Source of the DNA: Methylacidiphilum kamchatkense Kam1
GTDB taxonomy: Bacteria; Verrucomicrobiota; Verrucomicrobiia; Methylacidiphilales; Methylacidiphilaceae
Length of the DNA stretch: 64,000 bases
NCBI RefSeq assembly: GCF_007475525.1
Contig: NZ_CP037899.1
Location: 248,001 to 312,000, forward strand
Direction: 5' to 3'
Under the pieces are notes generated by a model. That model saw only the letters and a program-made list of their open reading frames with translations. It did not search any database and was not told the DNA's origin. Both the position numbers and the translations under genes were made by a program. Every line of letters starts with the position of its first letter. Position 1 is the first letter of the stretch. This document shows positions 29,775 to 38,595 of this stretch, piece by piece.

Positions 29775-31877
29775 ATGAGGACGGGTTCGTTAAGCGAAGC
29801 AAAAAAAGTTCATTACTTGATAGAAAATCCCAAAAGCAAGGTGTTGTTTCTAAAGGATAGGCTATTGTATGTTTCAGGCTGGTTTTTTGGACCCGAAGGC
29901 AAAAGGGCAAAGAGAATAATTGCCCAGAGCAAAAATAGCGTCTTTGAAGCTGAAATAGTTGAAAGACCGGATGTAGAGCAGCAGTATTTCTCGCGGGAAC
30001 TGTCGATCCAGAGGGATTGCGGTTTTGAGATTTTCTGTGATTTGAGTCGAGGTGTCAAATATGTCGTCATTAAAGCTCAAAAAGATTCGGGGAAATGGAT
30101 TAAGCTTGGAAGTTTTATTGTTATTGTTCAGAAAACGAAAAGAAAAAAAACCATTAATTCCTATTATCAACATTGGCTAGAGCTTTTTGATTCTATTTCA
30201 CCCAAAGACCAAGAAAAAATAAAAGCGAGGATTACAAAATTATCGATTCAACCACTCTTATCGGTTCTAATGCCCGTGTACAATACACCAGAAAAATATC
30301 TTATTGAATCGATTGAATCGGTCAGAAATCAGATCTATTCGAATTGGGAGCTGTGCATTTCTGACGATGCTTCATCAGATCCAGCAGTACGACGAATTTT
30401 GGAAGACTATCGCAGGAAAGATCCAAGAATCAAGGTAACATTCCGGCAGATCAACGGTCATATGAGTGCCAATTCAAACAGTGCCCTGGAACTAGCGGAA
30501 GGAGAATTCATTGTACTTCTAGACTCGGACGATCTGCTTGCTCCGCATGCCCTTTATATGCTCGTTGAAGAAATTAATAGATTCCCCGAAGTCTGTATCC
30601 TGTATAGTGATGAAGATAAAATTGATGAAATGGGCAAGCGGTATGATCCTTTTTTTAAACCTGATTGGAATCCAGATCTTTTCCGATCTCAAAACCTTAT
30701 TAGTCATCTTGGAGCCTACCGAAGGGAGGTGGTAAAGAAGGTTGGAGGGTTTCGAATCGGTTATGAAGGGGCGCAAGACTGGGATTTAGCCTTGCGGGTA
30801 TGGGAACAGGTCGGAGATAAAGCTATAAGACACATTCCTTATGTTTTGTATCATTGGCGTGCAGTATCGGGTTCAACAGCTTTGGACATCCACACAAAAC
30901 CTTATGCTGCAAAATCGGCAAGAAGTGCCATAGTGGATCATCTAGCAAGAAAACAGATCAAGGCAGTAGTCCTTCCGGCGGGGCCATATTTCGAATATCA
31001 TCGTATCCTCTACGATATACCAAAACCGTATCCCAAAGTCAGTTTGATCATGCTTTCTGCCTTCAAACATTCCTTGGTGAAAGATTGCATAGAAAGTATT
31101 CTTTTTAAGACCGATTACAAAAACTTTGAACTTTTAATTGTTGCCAATGGTCCTAATGGTACGAGCCCAGAGATAACCACCTATCTTGATCAGCTGCAAA
31201 AGAGAGCTCAGCTTAGGGTATTGTATGACGATCAGAGCCCTTTTAACTATTCGAAGCTGAACAATTGGGCTGCTGAACAGGTGGATTCGAATATTATCGG
31301 ATTTATTAACGACGACTTAGAAGTTATCAATCCCGATTGGCTAACCGAATTAATGAGGCATATCTGCCGTCCAGAGATAGCGGCTGTGGGGGCTAAACTC
31401 TTTTATCCTCAAGGCACGATCCAGCATGCAGGAGTAGTGTTGCGCGTAGGCGGAGTGGCTGCTCACAGGTTTTCTGGCTTTAGCAGAGAATATAGTGGTT
31501 ATTTTTCCAATGCCTTGCTCCAACAAAATATTGGCTGTGTGACTGCTGCCTGTATGTTGATCAAAAAAGAAGTCTTTGAAGAAGTAGGAAAGTTTGATGA
31601 AAATTTAACAATCGATTTTGGGGATGTGGATTTATGCTGCAAACTGATCAGTAAAGGCTATTGGATAAGCTGGACACCTTATGCCGAATTAATTCATCAT
31701 GAATCAGTGTCTAGAGGCCGTCAAGCGAGCGAATATTCCAAAAAAGAATGGGTATACTGGCGTGAAAAATGGGGGAAAGTTCTTAGTGAGGATCCTTTTT
31801 ATAATCCCTGTCTTTCTCTAGAATGTCCTTATACTTTGGCCTTTCCTCCTAGAAGGAAGAATCCTTGGAATCAATAG
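29775..31877 (+). CDS. GWxFD-type module plus tandem GT2 glycosyltransferase, intact
   Basis: 700 residues. ATG 29775 lies 23 bases after the previous stop, with AAGGA upstream. One module is at ~1-118 ('LYVSGWFFGPEGKRAKRIIA', 'RPDVEQQY', 'CGFEIFCDLSRG'). Two GT-A domains follow. The first (~156-400) is complete, with 'LSVLMPVYNTPEKYL', 'ISDDASSDP' and 'FIVLLDSDDLLAPHAL'. The second (~410-690) has 'IIGFINDDLEVINPDW' and 'IDFGDVDLCCKL'. It is the only member of this set with both nucleotide-sugar/metal sites intact, so it may add two sugars. It resembles rhamnosyltransferase-like O-antigen enzymes. Donor and acceptor are not predictable from sequence alone. Confidence 0.8.
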   Translation: MRTGSLSEAKKVHYLIENPKSKVLFLKDRLLYVSGWFFGPEGKRAKRIIAQSKNSVFEAEIVERPDVEQQYFSRELSIQRDCGFEIFCDLSRGVKYVVIKAQKDSGKWIKLGSFIVIVQKTKRKKTINSYYQHWLELFDSISPKDQEKIKARITKLSIQPLLSVLMPVYNTPEKYLIESIESVRNQIYSNWELCISDDASSDPAVRRILEDYRRKDPRIKVTFRQINGHMSANSNSALELAEGEFIVLLDSDDLLAPHALYMLVEEINRFPEVCILYSDEDKIDEMGKRYDPFFKPDWNPDLFRSQNLISHLGAYRREVVKKVGGFRIGYEGAQDWDLALRVWEQVGDKAIRHIPYVLYHWRAVSGSTALDIHTKPYAAKSARSAIVDHLARKQIKAVVLPAGPYFEYHRILYDIPKPYPKVSLIMLSAFKHSLVKDCIESILFKTDYKNFELLIVANGPNGTSPEITTYLDQLQKRAQLRVLYDDQSPFNYSKLNNWAAEQVDSNIIGFINDDLEVINPDWLTELMRHICRPEIAAVGAKLFYPQGTIQHAGVVLRVGGVAAHRFSGFSREYSGYFSNALLQQNIGCVTAACMLIKKEVFEEVGKFDENLTIDFGDVDLCCKLISKGYWISWTPYAELIHHESVSRGRQASEYSKKEWVYWREKWGKVLSEDPFYNPCLSLECPYTLAFPPRRKNPWNQ

Positions 31878-31917
31878 GAACAAGTTCCACAAGAATAGAA
31901 AGAATAGACTAGTTGTC

Positions 31918-32874
31918 TTAATCCTGACTTTTTTCCATAACACAGAGATATTGACCACATTGAGACGGATCGTTGTAGATCAGTTGCATCTCTAGCATTT
32001 GGGCATATTCTTTAAATACTTCTGGCGTTAGGTAAATATCCAATAAGAGTTCATCTTTTCCCTGTTCCATGGAGTTGACTCGTTGGATAAACATCTTTCT
32101 ATGGATGTCATCTAAAATGCTCAAATAGCTGCATAGAATTCTGCCATTTTTTTTAAGCACTCTTTTAGCTTCTTTTAAGAAAATGAAACCTTCTTCTTCC
32201 AATAGATGGGTGAGGACTGAAAAGAAAACAACTAGATCAACTGAGTTATCTTCAAGAGGAAATTTATACTGGTTGTGAAACAAAAATTCCCAGCCTGGTC
32301 GATTACATCTATCCCTAGCGTATTCTAAGAGTTCGGGAACAATATCCATTCCTATATAATGCACTTGCTCAGCCATTTCGGATTGAGCTAATGCGTAAGC
32401 TAACCTTCCCGAACCACATCCTACATCGAGGATCATTTTGCCTTTTCTCAATTTGCCCCACTGGATGGTCAGATCTAAGAGGGTATTTCCCATTTTGATA
32501 TAGTCAAACTCATTTCCTACGGCTAAAGCCATTGCTGTTTGCCGGTCATAGCATTTTAGTAAATTGGCTATGTATTTTGGATAATCCATTCTAGTATTCC
32601 AAATAAAATTGGGAACAGGTTTTCTTCCTTCGAAAATACCCCATTCAAGATAATGGACTAGAGGATTGACGCCGCTATTTGCCACATCTGGATTATTTTG
32701 TAAATACCATCTTGTATGAAATAACCGACTCGGGTTTTTCCCCTCTTTCCATCCTATTTCCATATAGTGCTCGAAGGGAGTTTGCCCAGAAAAACTGACT
32801 TCTGGATAGTTTTTTAAGTAATAGTCTTTGTCGAAATAGCCAAAACGGATAATTTTTTCTTCAATTAGATTCAT
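31918..32874 (-). CDS. Two NPDV-type repeats plus class I methyltransferase
   Basis: 318 residues on the minus strand, convergent with the preceding glycosyltransferase. Two repeats occupy residues ~13-95 ('FDKDYYLKNYPEV', 'FHTRWYLQNNPDV'). A methyltransferase domain of the Methyltransf_11/25 type follows, with 'KMILDVGCGSGRLAYALAQ', 'YIGMDIVPELLEYA' and 'VDLVVFFSVLTHL'. It marks the right end of the glycan island. The probable role is sugar or glycan-terminus methylation. Confidence 0.8.
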   Translation of the reverse strand: MNLIEEKIIRFGYFDKDYYLKNYPEVSFSGQTPFEHYMEIGWKEGKNPSRLFHTRWYLQNNPDVANSGVNPLVHYLEWGIFEGRKPVPNFIWNTRMDYPKYIANLLKCYDRQTAMALAVGNEFDYIKMGNTLLDLTIQWGKLRKGKMILDVGCGSGRLAYALAQSEMAEQVHYIGMDIVPELLEYARDRCNRPGWEFLFHNQYKFPLEDNSVDLVVFFSVLTHLLEEEGFIFLKEAKRVLKKNGRILCSYLSILDDIHRKMFIQRVNSMEQGKDELLLDIYLTPEVFKEYAQMLEMQLIYNDPSQCGQYLCVMEKSQD

Positions 32875-33117
32875 TCTATAAGGTTTCCTCTCAAGGCCCT
32901 ATAAATTCTAAAATGCATTTTTACTTTAGAATGTTGCTAGAAGGATTATAAAGAATTTTTGTTTTTTTTCTTCCTCTTATAAACCTGCTCATTAATAGGC
33001 TTCATTTTAGGACAATGCTTGTCGAATTTACATAGCAAAATAGAGTTAAAAATTAAGCAATCCACTGTTAGCTCTTCAAGGCAACCTTTATGTATTTTGT
33101 CCAAAACTTCCTTTACA

Positions 33118-35607
33118 ATGCGATTTTTTTTAACCCCTCCTTTTATTTTTCTTTGCATTAGTTATTTTTCTTTTTCCATTTCGCTCATCCAAGCCCAACA
33201 AGCCTCTGCTCTTTCCGAAACTGTAGCAACCCTTCCTGAAGTGACTGTCGTGGCTTCTCCTGAACAACCATCTTCCTCATCCCTTCCCAACGCTTCGACT
33301 ACCACATCGGTCTACGGACCGGACCTTTCCCTGATCGACATTCCTAGAGATGTGTTAGTTGTATCTAAAGAACAGCTTAAAACAGTAATGCTACAATCGG
33401 TCAATGATCTGGTCGCCTTTAGCCCTTCGGTTAATCCTACTCAGGCTACAGGCAACGTTGTGAGCGAACCGGTGGTCAGAGGCCTGCCTGCGACTGCGTT
33501 TCGAAATGGCATGCTTGTTGGCTTTTCAAGCGGAGGGAATTGGGGACCTCTTTTGAATGTGAACGCTGATGATTCAATGGATTTGGTCACTGGGCCCGTC
33601 AGCCTGGTTTATGGGCCGCAAGAGTTTGCTGGAGGCTATCTCAATGAAGTGACCAAACAGCCCTTTTTTGATCGTTTGCATGCAGATGCTTATTATACCA
33701 TTGGCATGTATGGGAGTAATTTCTGGAATTTGGATGTAGGAGGGCCAATCAAAAAAGATAAACTGGCTTACCGGTTAGATTATTTTGGGCAGGAAGGCTA
33801 TGGACCGTTTAACTATTATAACGGCTCTTACTTGAATCGCCAATGTGGGTATTTGGCTTTAAGCTGGAAACCCATGGAATCCGTTCGTATCGATTGGAAT
33901 GGGGAAATAGACTGGAACAGCTTTTTGCCTTATGCAGGAATCAACCGGCCAACTCAATCCCTTATAGATTCTGGTTTGTATCAAAGCGGGTCCTGGATCG
34001 GCTATTATACACCTCCGGTTACCCCTTCGGCTCCATTCGGTCAATTTCATCCGGGCAGAGGGACTCCGCCTCCAGGCTTTGGTTACGCTATCGACTGGGG
34101 ACCATTGGTTCCAATAAGTAGTCGGACCAATCTTTTTGATACCCCATTGGATTTTTCCAAACAGCTGTATGCCGTAAGTCAAGCCATAACGACGGTGCAG
34201 TTGACTGAAGATTTTTCCTTGATAAATAACAGCCTTTTTGAGTTCTATCAGGCCAACGCTTCTCAACCTGTTCCAGATCCAACTTGGGTCGTTATGCCCT
34301 ATGGATATAATGTGGAAGATCGATTAGAACTGCTTTTTATGGAAGAACACTCGGCTAAGGAGTGTTGGCACAATGTGGACGTGGGATTGGCTTTTCGGTT
34401 TTTAACGGACTTGGAATATAGTGGAAGCTGGCATCCGGTAAGTAATCAGGCAAACTTGATCCAGCCACTAACCCAAGCGCAGGCTCCAGCGATCGTTCCC
34501 TATGCTCTTGCAATAAGCCCAGCTTATAACAATCCATTTCTTACCGATATTCCCATTCCTGGCTATCCGGGAGAATTTTTTAACGTAGACAATTTTGCTT
34601 CCACTCAGTGTAATTTTTATGAGATTTCTCCATTTTTACAGGACATCATTCATGTAGGGGAAAAGTTTAATCTCTTTTTAGGTGGCAGGTTAGACGCTTA
34701 TTTCGTTAATGCGCAACCGCCCTCTGGTACGCCTCCCGAACTTCTTTATCCCTTCACGGCCTATGAAGCTACTTCCATGAGTGCTTTGCTTCCTCAGCTA
34801 ACCATCAGCCCTACCTATAGGCCGTTTCCTTGGATGAACTGTTATGCTACGTATTATTTTGGTCAAACGACAGCCCAATCGATCTTTGGCAGCTTTGCTC
34901 CAGAATTTACTTCCACCTATTATCATCAGACCCAATCCCTTTATGAAGTAGGGACAAAGTTTAATCTGCTTCACGACACTTTCTTTTTAGGTTTATCGGC
35001 TTACGCGCAAACCGGGTTTATCCCTGCGTTTGTATTGCCGGGAGGAACGACTCCTACGGTTTCCGCTACCGTTGAAGGCATTCAGCTTCAAGGAAATTAT
35101 CAGCCGACTCGTCGGTTTTGGGTTAGTTTTGGATTTAATTATATGCAGGGTTACGAAAACTGGACGAACACTAATGGCGTTGGTCCGACAACTTTCACCC
35201 CTTATTCTGCAACTGTTGCGGCTCTTTATGGACTGCCGGTAAGCACGATCGTTTCTCTTGCTCCAGGAATCTATCCTTTTATTGGTTTTCCCAAAGAATA
35301 CGGCAATCTCATGGTCAGCTACAAATTTGATTGGGGCCTTGGAATTTCCCTCTGGGCTATTACTCAAGGAGGACAATTCCTTTCTTACGATTATTCGGTC
35401 CGGGCGCCTGCTTGGTATACGCTCAATGCCAGTATCTTTTATACTTTCTCTAACTGGGAAGCAAGAATATGGTTCTACAATTTTACGGATCATCATTACT
35501 GGATTGCTGGGGCTCCTGGATTTACTCCAGCACGGACGGCAAACCTCGAATATGCGGCTTTTCAAATGCCTTTTTGGGTTCAGGCTATGATTCGGTATTC
35601 GTTTTGA
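33118..35607 (+). CDS. TonB-dependent outer-membrane receptor
   Basis: 829 residues from ATG 33118. An in-frame start ~100 bases earlier is rejected because the hydrophobic signal peptide (MRFFLTPPFIFLCISYFSFS...) begins at 33118. A plug domain follows ('SLIDIPRDVLVVSKEQLKTV', 'VNDLVAFSPSV', 'VRGLPATAFRNGM'). A large 22-strand-type barrel ends in Phe (MIRYSF). The family imports siderophore-iron complexes or other scarce nutrients using TonB energy. The plug wording is closest to the siderophore type, but the ligand is not predictable. No TonB or ExbBD genes are in the window. The gene is divergent from the methyltransferase at 31918. Confidence 0.88.
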   Translation: MRFFLTPPFIFLCISYFSFSISLIQAQQASALSETVATLPEVTVVASPEQPSSSSLPNASTTTSVYGPDLSLIDIPRDVLVVSKEQLKTVMLQSVNDLVAFSPSVNPTQATGNVVSEPVVRGLPATAFRNGMLVGFSSGGNWGPLLNVNADDSMDLVTGPVSLVYGPQEFAGGYLNEVTKQPFFDRLHADAYYTIGMYGSNFWNLDVGGPIKKDKLAYRLDYFGQEGYGPFNYYNGSYLNRQCGYLALSWKPMESVRIDWNGEIDWNSFLPYAGINRPTQSLIDSGLYQSGSWIGYYTPPVTPSAPFGQFHPGRGTPPPGFGYAIDWGPLVPISSRTNLFDTPLDFSKQLYAVSQAITTVQLTEDFSLINNSLFEFYQANASQPVPDPTWVVMPYGYNVEDRLELLFMEEHSAKECWHNVDVGLAFRFLTDLEYSGSWHPVSNQANLIQPLTQAQAPAIVPYALAISPAYNNPFLTDIPIPGYPGEFFNVDNFASTQCNFYEISPFLQDIIHVGEKFNLFLGGRLDAYFVNAQPPSGTPPELLYPFTAYEATSMSALLPQLTISPTYRPFPWMNCYATYYFGQTTAQSIFGSFAPEFTSTYYHQTQSLYEVGTKFNLLHDTFFLGLSAYAQTGFIPAFVLPGGTTPTVSATVEGIQLQGNYQPTRRFWVSFGFNYMQGYENWTNTNGVGPTTFTPYSATVAALYGLPVSTIVSLAPGIYPFIGFPKEYGNLMVSYKFDWGLGISLWAITQGGQFLSYDYSVRAPAWYTLNASIFYTFSNWEARIWFYNFTDHHYWIAGAPGFTPARTANLEYAAFQMPFWVQAMIRYSF

Positions 35608-35744
35608 ATTACTGATCGAGCCAGCATTATGGATTGCTACAAAGACTATTGAATTCTCTAAGTCTTCTTAGTGCGGCTTGTTATCCAGATGAGGTCTTGG
35701 GTTAAAAGCATAGGAACTCTTTTTGACTGCATCCTTTTTAGGTT

Positions 35745-36158
35745 TTATCGATCGACATTTTTCAGGTTCTTATTGATGAAGGGAGGAGGCCAGATCACTT
35801 GCATATGCACCTCAACTACTCCCTCCTTCAACATGCCCAGCCGCCATGCGGCTCTCTTGGATAAATCCAGGCAACGACCTGCCACATAAGGCCCTCGGTC
35901 ATTAATTCTGACAAGAACCGTTTTATGGTTCCGGATGTTTTTCACAACGACATAGCTCCCAAGAGGAAGGGATTTGTGTGCTGCGGAGAGCGCCAAAAAA
36001 TCATAATGCTCTCCCGAAGCAGTAAGACTATCTACATACCATGAGGCTTTGCAGTGGAAAATGGGAAGTCCAGGAAAGAAAAAGGGCTCTGTTACATAGT
36101 ATAGAAGAAAACCGAAGGCAAATATCAAAAGCAAAAGAATCAATGAGAGCAAGCGCAT
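35745..36158 (-). CDS. rlpA: RlpA-like double-psi beta-barrel protein
   Basis: 137 residues, with a membrane-spanning or signal segment at 1-25 (MRLLSLILLLLIFAFGFLL...). One RlpA/expansin-like double-psi beta-barrel follows: 'ASWYVDSLTASGEHYD', 'LSAAHKSLPLGSYVVVKNI', 'VLVRINDRGPYVAGRCLDLS' and 'RAAWRLGM'. The conserved catalytic-type residues (H in AAHK, D in INDRGP) are present. In other bacteria RlpA is a septal lytic transglycosylase for denuded glycan strands. This protein lacks a SPOR domain, so a short RlpA-like form is the safer reading. A hairpin-rich leader lies upstream. Confidence 0.8.
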   Translation of the reverse strand: MRLLSLILLLLIFAFGFLLYYVTEPFFFPGLPIFHCKASWYVDSLTASGEHYDFLALSAAHKSLPLGSYVVVKNIRNHKTVLVRINDRGPYVAGRCLDLSKRAAWRLGMLKEGVVEVHMQVIWPPPFINKNLKNVDR

Positions 36159-36317
36159 GAAAAATGCATTTTACTAGAGAAGAAAAATGTTTCTGTTCTT
36201 TTTTGTTTTAAAAACATACAGAGGTAAAAAAACTCTCATCAATCTATTTTAAAAGATTAAAGCAGAGGTTTTGCAATATTATCGATGTGAGTTTTGCAGT
36301 TCCCTTTTTTCTTTTTG

Positions 36318-36397
36318 CATGCAAGAAAAAGAAGGCTTTTTCTGCTTACCCTTTGCTTGCGGATTCCTCCGTTGCCAGGTGCTCTGGCTTATGGCGC
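36318..36397 (-). ncRNA. Candidate structured RNA leader upstream of rlpA
   Basis: Read on the minus strand, GCCAG-AGCAC-CTGGC is followed at once by CGGA-GGAA-TCCG, a hairpin with a GNRA-type loop. Next comes AGAAAAAG-CCTT-CTTTTTCT, a terminator-like hairpin with a T-rich arm. The order aptamer-like stems then terminator, ~160 bases ahead of rlpA, suggests a regulatory leader. The hairpins could instead be the 3' UTR of the gene at 36405-37445. I could not match it to a known riboswitch class. Confidence 0.3.
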
Positions 36398-36404
36398 ATT
36401 TTCT

Positions 36405-37445
36405 TTATTCAAAGGCTTCTGAATAGGAAAAAGAAGGCAAAAAGATATTTTTACCTATAGCATCCAACGGTTTAGCCCATGGCTTTAATTCTGTCCATTG
36501 ATCTAGAGATTCTTCATCGCTATCTGTTTTTCTTAAACTGTTCAAGTCATAACGCTCGTAATAAGGGGGAATTTCTTCAGCAAACGAACAGAGCACGATC
36601 CCACGACCTTCCTTTTCAAAATACCAGTTTTTCAGTTTCTGATATTTCCCAAAGATTCTAGAGATTATATTGCCTTCTCTATAGATTTCTACAAAAGATC
36701 TATCCGTTTCTTTGAGTGTCCGTATCCAACCAACCGTCCCATTTCTTGCAACTTTAGCTTCTAAGCATTTTCCTGGGTATTCCAGGATAGTTTTCTGTCC
36801 GCTTTGCATAATAATAGTAATTCTTGTTGTTTTAGTATTATATTTCGTTTCCACTCTTACTGGATCATCCTTTTCGGTGCTCTTCTCATGACGGATGCAA
36901 AAAGGAAGGAAATCAACGTCTTCTCTTAAAAGCTGTTCCCATGCTTTGGTTCCAAAGGCCAATTCTTGACTACTTTCTGTTTTTATGAGTTTTCCATTTT
37001 CTAGGTCAAAGACTTCTACTCTAATATCATCTCCATTCGCATTGCGAGACCGAACGGCAGCAACCATATTCCCAATATCTTCTATTTGGCACAGAACCCA
37101 TGCTTCAATGAAAGGATAGGTACTGTGGATTTTTAGGGTTTTAGGATTTGCCTCTTTTTTTTCTCGTATTACCAAAGTATCGTCTGCAAAATCGACAGAA
37201 TGACCGATTCCTTTATGTATTCCTTCAATCCATCCAATGAACCGGTCTGTCTCAATGGGACAAAGTCCCAACTGACTTAGCAGGAAGGAAGAATCCGTTA
37301 TTTTCCCATGAATCCACCGTGACGAACAGGTTGGATAGGAACAAGGTTCATTCGTCGTCAAAAGATGAGCAGAAAGAATGAGAACCCCTAAAAAGGGAAA
37401 ATAGAACGATATCAAAAAAAATGGATATCGAATAAATTTCAGCAT
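36405..37445 (-). CDS. Membrane-anchored protein of unknown function
   Basis: 346 residues. A single hydrophobic segment lies at ~8-30 (FFLISFYFPFLGVLILSAHL), then a soluble domain presumably outside the cytoplasm. Short beta-rich stretches such as 'RVEVFDLENGKLIKTES', 'TRITIIMQSGQKTILEYPGK' and 'SFVEIYREGNIISRIFGKYQ' look propeller-like, but no repeat could be set out cleanly. I do not recognise the family. It lies 52 bases downstream of the PfkB-family kinase on the same strand, so the two may be co-transcribed. Confidence 0.6.
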   Translation of the reverse strand: MLKFIRYPFFLISFYFPFLGVLILSAHLLTTNEPCSYPTCSSRWIHGKITDSSFLLSQLGLCPIETDRFIGWIEGIHKGIGHSVDFADDTLVIREKKEANPKTLKIHSTYPFIEAWVLCQIEDIGNMVAAVRSRNANGDDIRVEVFDLENGKLIKTESSQELAFGTKAWEQLLREDVDFLPFCIRHEKSTEKDDPVRVETKYNTKTTRITIIMQSGQKTILEYPGKCLEAKVARNGTVGWIRTLKETDRSFVEIYREGNIISRIFGKYQKLKNWYFEKEGRGIVLCSFAEEIPPYYERYDLNSLRKTDSDEESLDQWTELKPWAKPLDAIGKNIFLPSFSYSEAFE

Positions 37446-37497
37446 CTAGTGCATATCCCTTCAAGGCAGAACAGCAAGCGTTCTCTGCTTGGTTTTT

Positions 37498-38418
37498 TTA
37501 ATAGTTTTCATAAAAAAGAGTACTAGCTCTGATCTTTTTTAGCTCGCTCTCTACTTCTTCTTTGGTTGGGAAAGAGGTTCTTGCCCCTTTTCGTGTACAG
37601 CTTAAAGCAGCTGTTACGGTCGAAAAAAGGAGAAGTTCTTTCCAGTTGAATCCACGAGCAAGCCCCAAACTAAAAGCTCCATGAAAGGCATCCCCTGCCC
37701 CATTGGTGTCCACAGCTATGATTGGCAAGCTTTTCATCTTACCTTCTTGGCCTTGGCATTTCCACAATACCCCTTTTTCACCAAGCGTCAGCACAAAATT
37801 TTTGTATTCTTTTGAAACCTGTTCGAATGCAATGAGAGAATTGTTGGAAGATGTTTTTTGTAATACAAACTTTTCTGAGGCAACGACATAATCTACTTCT
37901 GGAGCAAGGACTCTTGTGCCTTCGTGAAATGAGCCAGCATCCAGCACGGTCGGGATGTTTTCTTTCTTGGCTAATTTTAGAAATTCTTGAGAAGCGGCTA
38001 GCTCATGTCCATCGAAAAGAATGACTTTAGGCTTAATCAATGTTGTATTGATACCTTCTCCAGAGAGCTGAGGAGTCGATTTTTTGTAGTTAATGACCGC
38101 TCTTCGGCCATCTGGTTTAACTAAACAACAGGCAACCGGAGTAGGTGCGTTGCCGCGTTGGACTAAGCTTGTGTCCACTCCTTCCCGTTTGAATTCATCA
38201 AGGATTTTTTCGCCGAAATCATCCTTACCAACATACCCACAGAATGCCGAGGTGCCGCCTAGTCTTCTAACAGCCACGGCGGCATTCGCCCCTGGCCCTC
38301 CTCCGCAAATAATGAGGTCAGTTGCAAAGATTTTCTCATCGCTCTTGGGGTCTTTTTCTACATAAAAAGAAAGGTCGTAACAACTGTGGCCAACTGTTAG
38401 TACCTCAATTGGGTTCAT
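37498..38418 (-). CDS. PfkB-family carbohydrate/nucleoside kinase
   Basis: 306 residues from ATG 38416-38418; a longer frame from TTG 38463 is rejected because the family homology begins at 'IEVLTVGHSCYDLSFYVE'. Signatures are the substrate-binding 'CGGGPGANAAVAVRRLGG' and the C-terminal ATP/anion-hole motif 'DTNGAGDAFHGAFSLGL', with the catalytic Asp in GAGD. PfkB enzymes phosphorylate ribose, fructose, adenosine or related sugars; the specificity is not clear here. A perfect 26-bp palindrome lies immediately before the ATG. The gene is divergent from nadK. Confidence 0.85.
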   Translation of the reverse strand: MNPIEVLTVGHSCYDLSFYVEKDPKSDEKIFATDLIICGGGPGANAAVAVRRLGGTSAFCGYVGKDDFGEKILDEFKREGVDTSLVQRGNAPTPVACCLVKPDGRRAVINYKKSTPQLSGEGINTTLIKPKVILFDGHELAASQEFLKLAKKENIPTVLDAGSFHEGTRVLAPEVDYVVASEKFVLQKTSSNNSLIAFEQVSKEYKNFVLTLGEKGVLWKCQGQEGKMKSLPIIAVDTNGAGDAFHGAFSLGLARGFNWKELLLFSTVTAALSCTRKGARTSFPTKEEVESELKKIRASTLFYENY

Positions 38419-38422
38419 CGAA

Positions 38423-38448
38423 AGAAAATCTTTTATAAAAGATTTTCT
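38423..38448. promoter_or_regulatory. Perfect 26-bp palindrome before the pfkB start
   Basis: AGAAAATCTTTTA is followed directly by its exact reverse complement. It ends 4 bases from the ATG of the minus-strand kinase gene, where a ribosome site would be expected. It could be an operator for a dimeric repressor or an mRNA hairpin controlling translation. Confidence 0.55.
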
Positions 38449-38595
38449 AAAGGGAAAGCTCAATTTAGAAAAAAAACAATCGATAAAACTGACTATGCAT
38501 CGATCTTTTTAAGGTGAAACATTCGGATAAAAAAATTGCGGTTAAAAGAGAACAACTTATTGTGCTAATAATGGAGGGAAAATCTTCTATTATCT

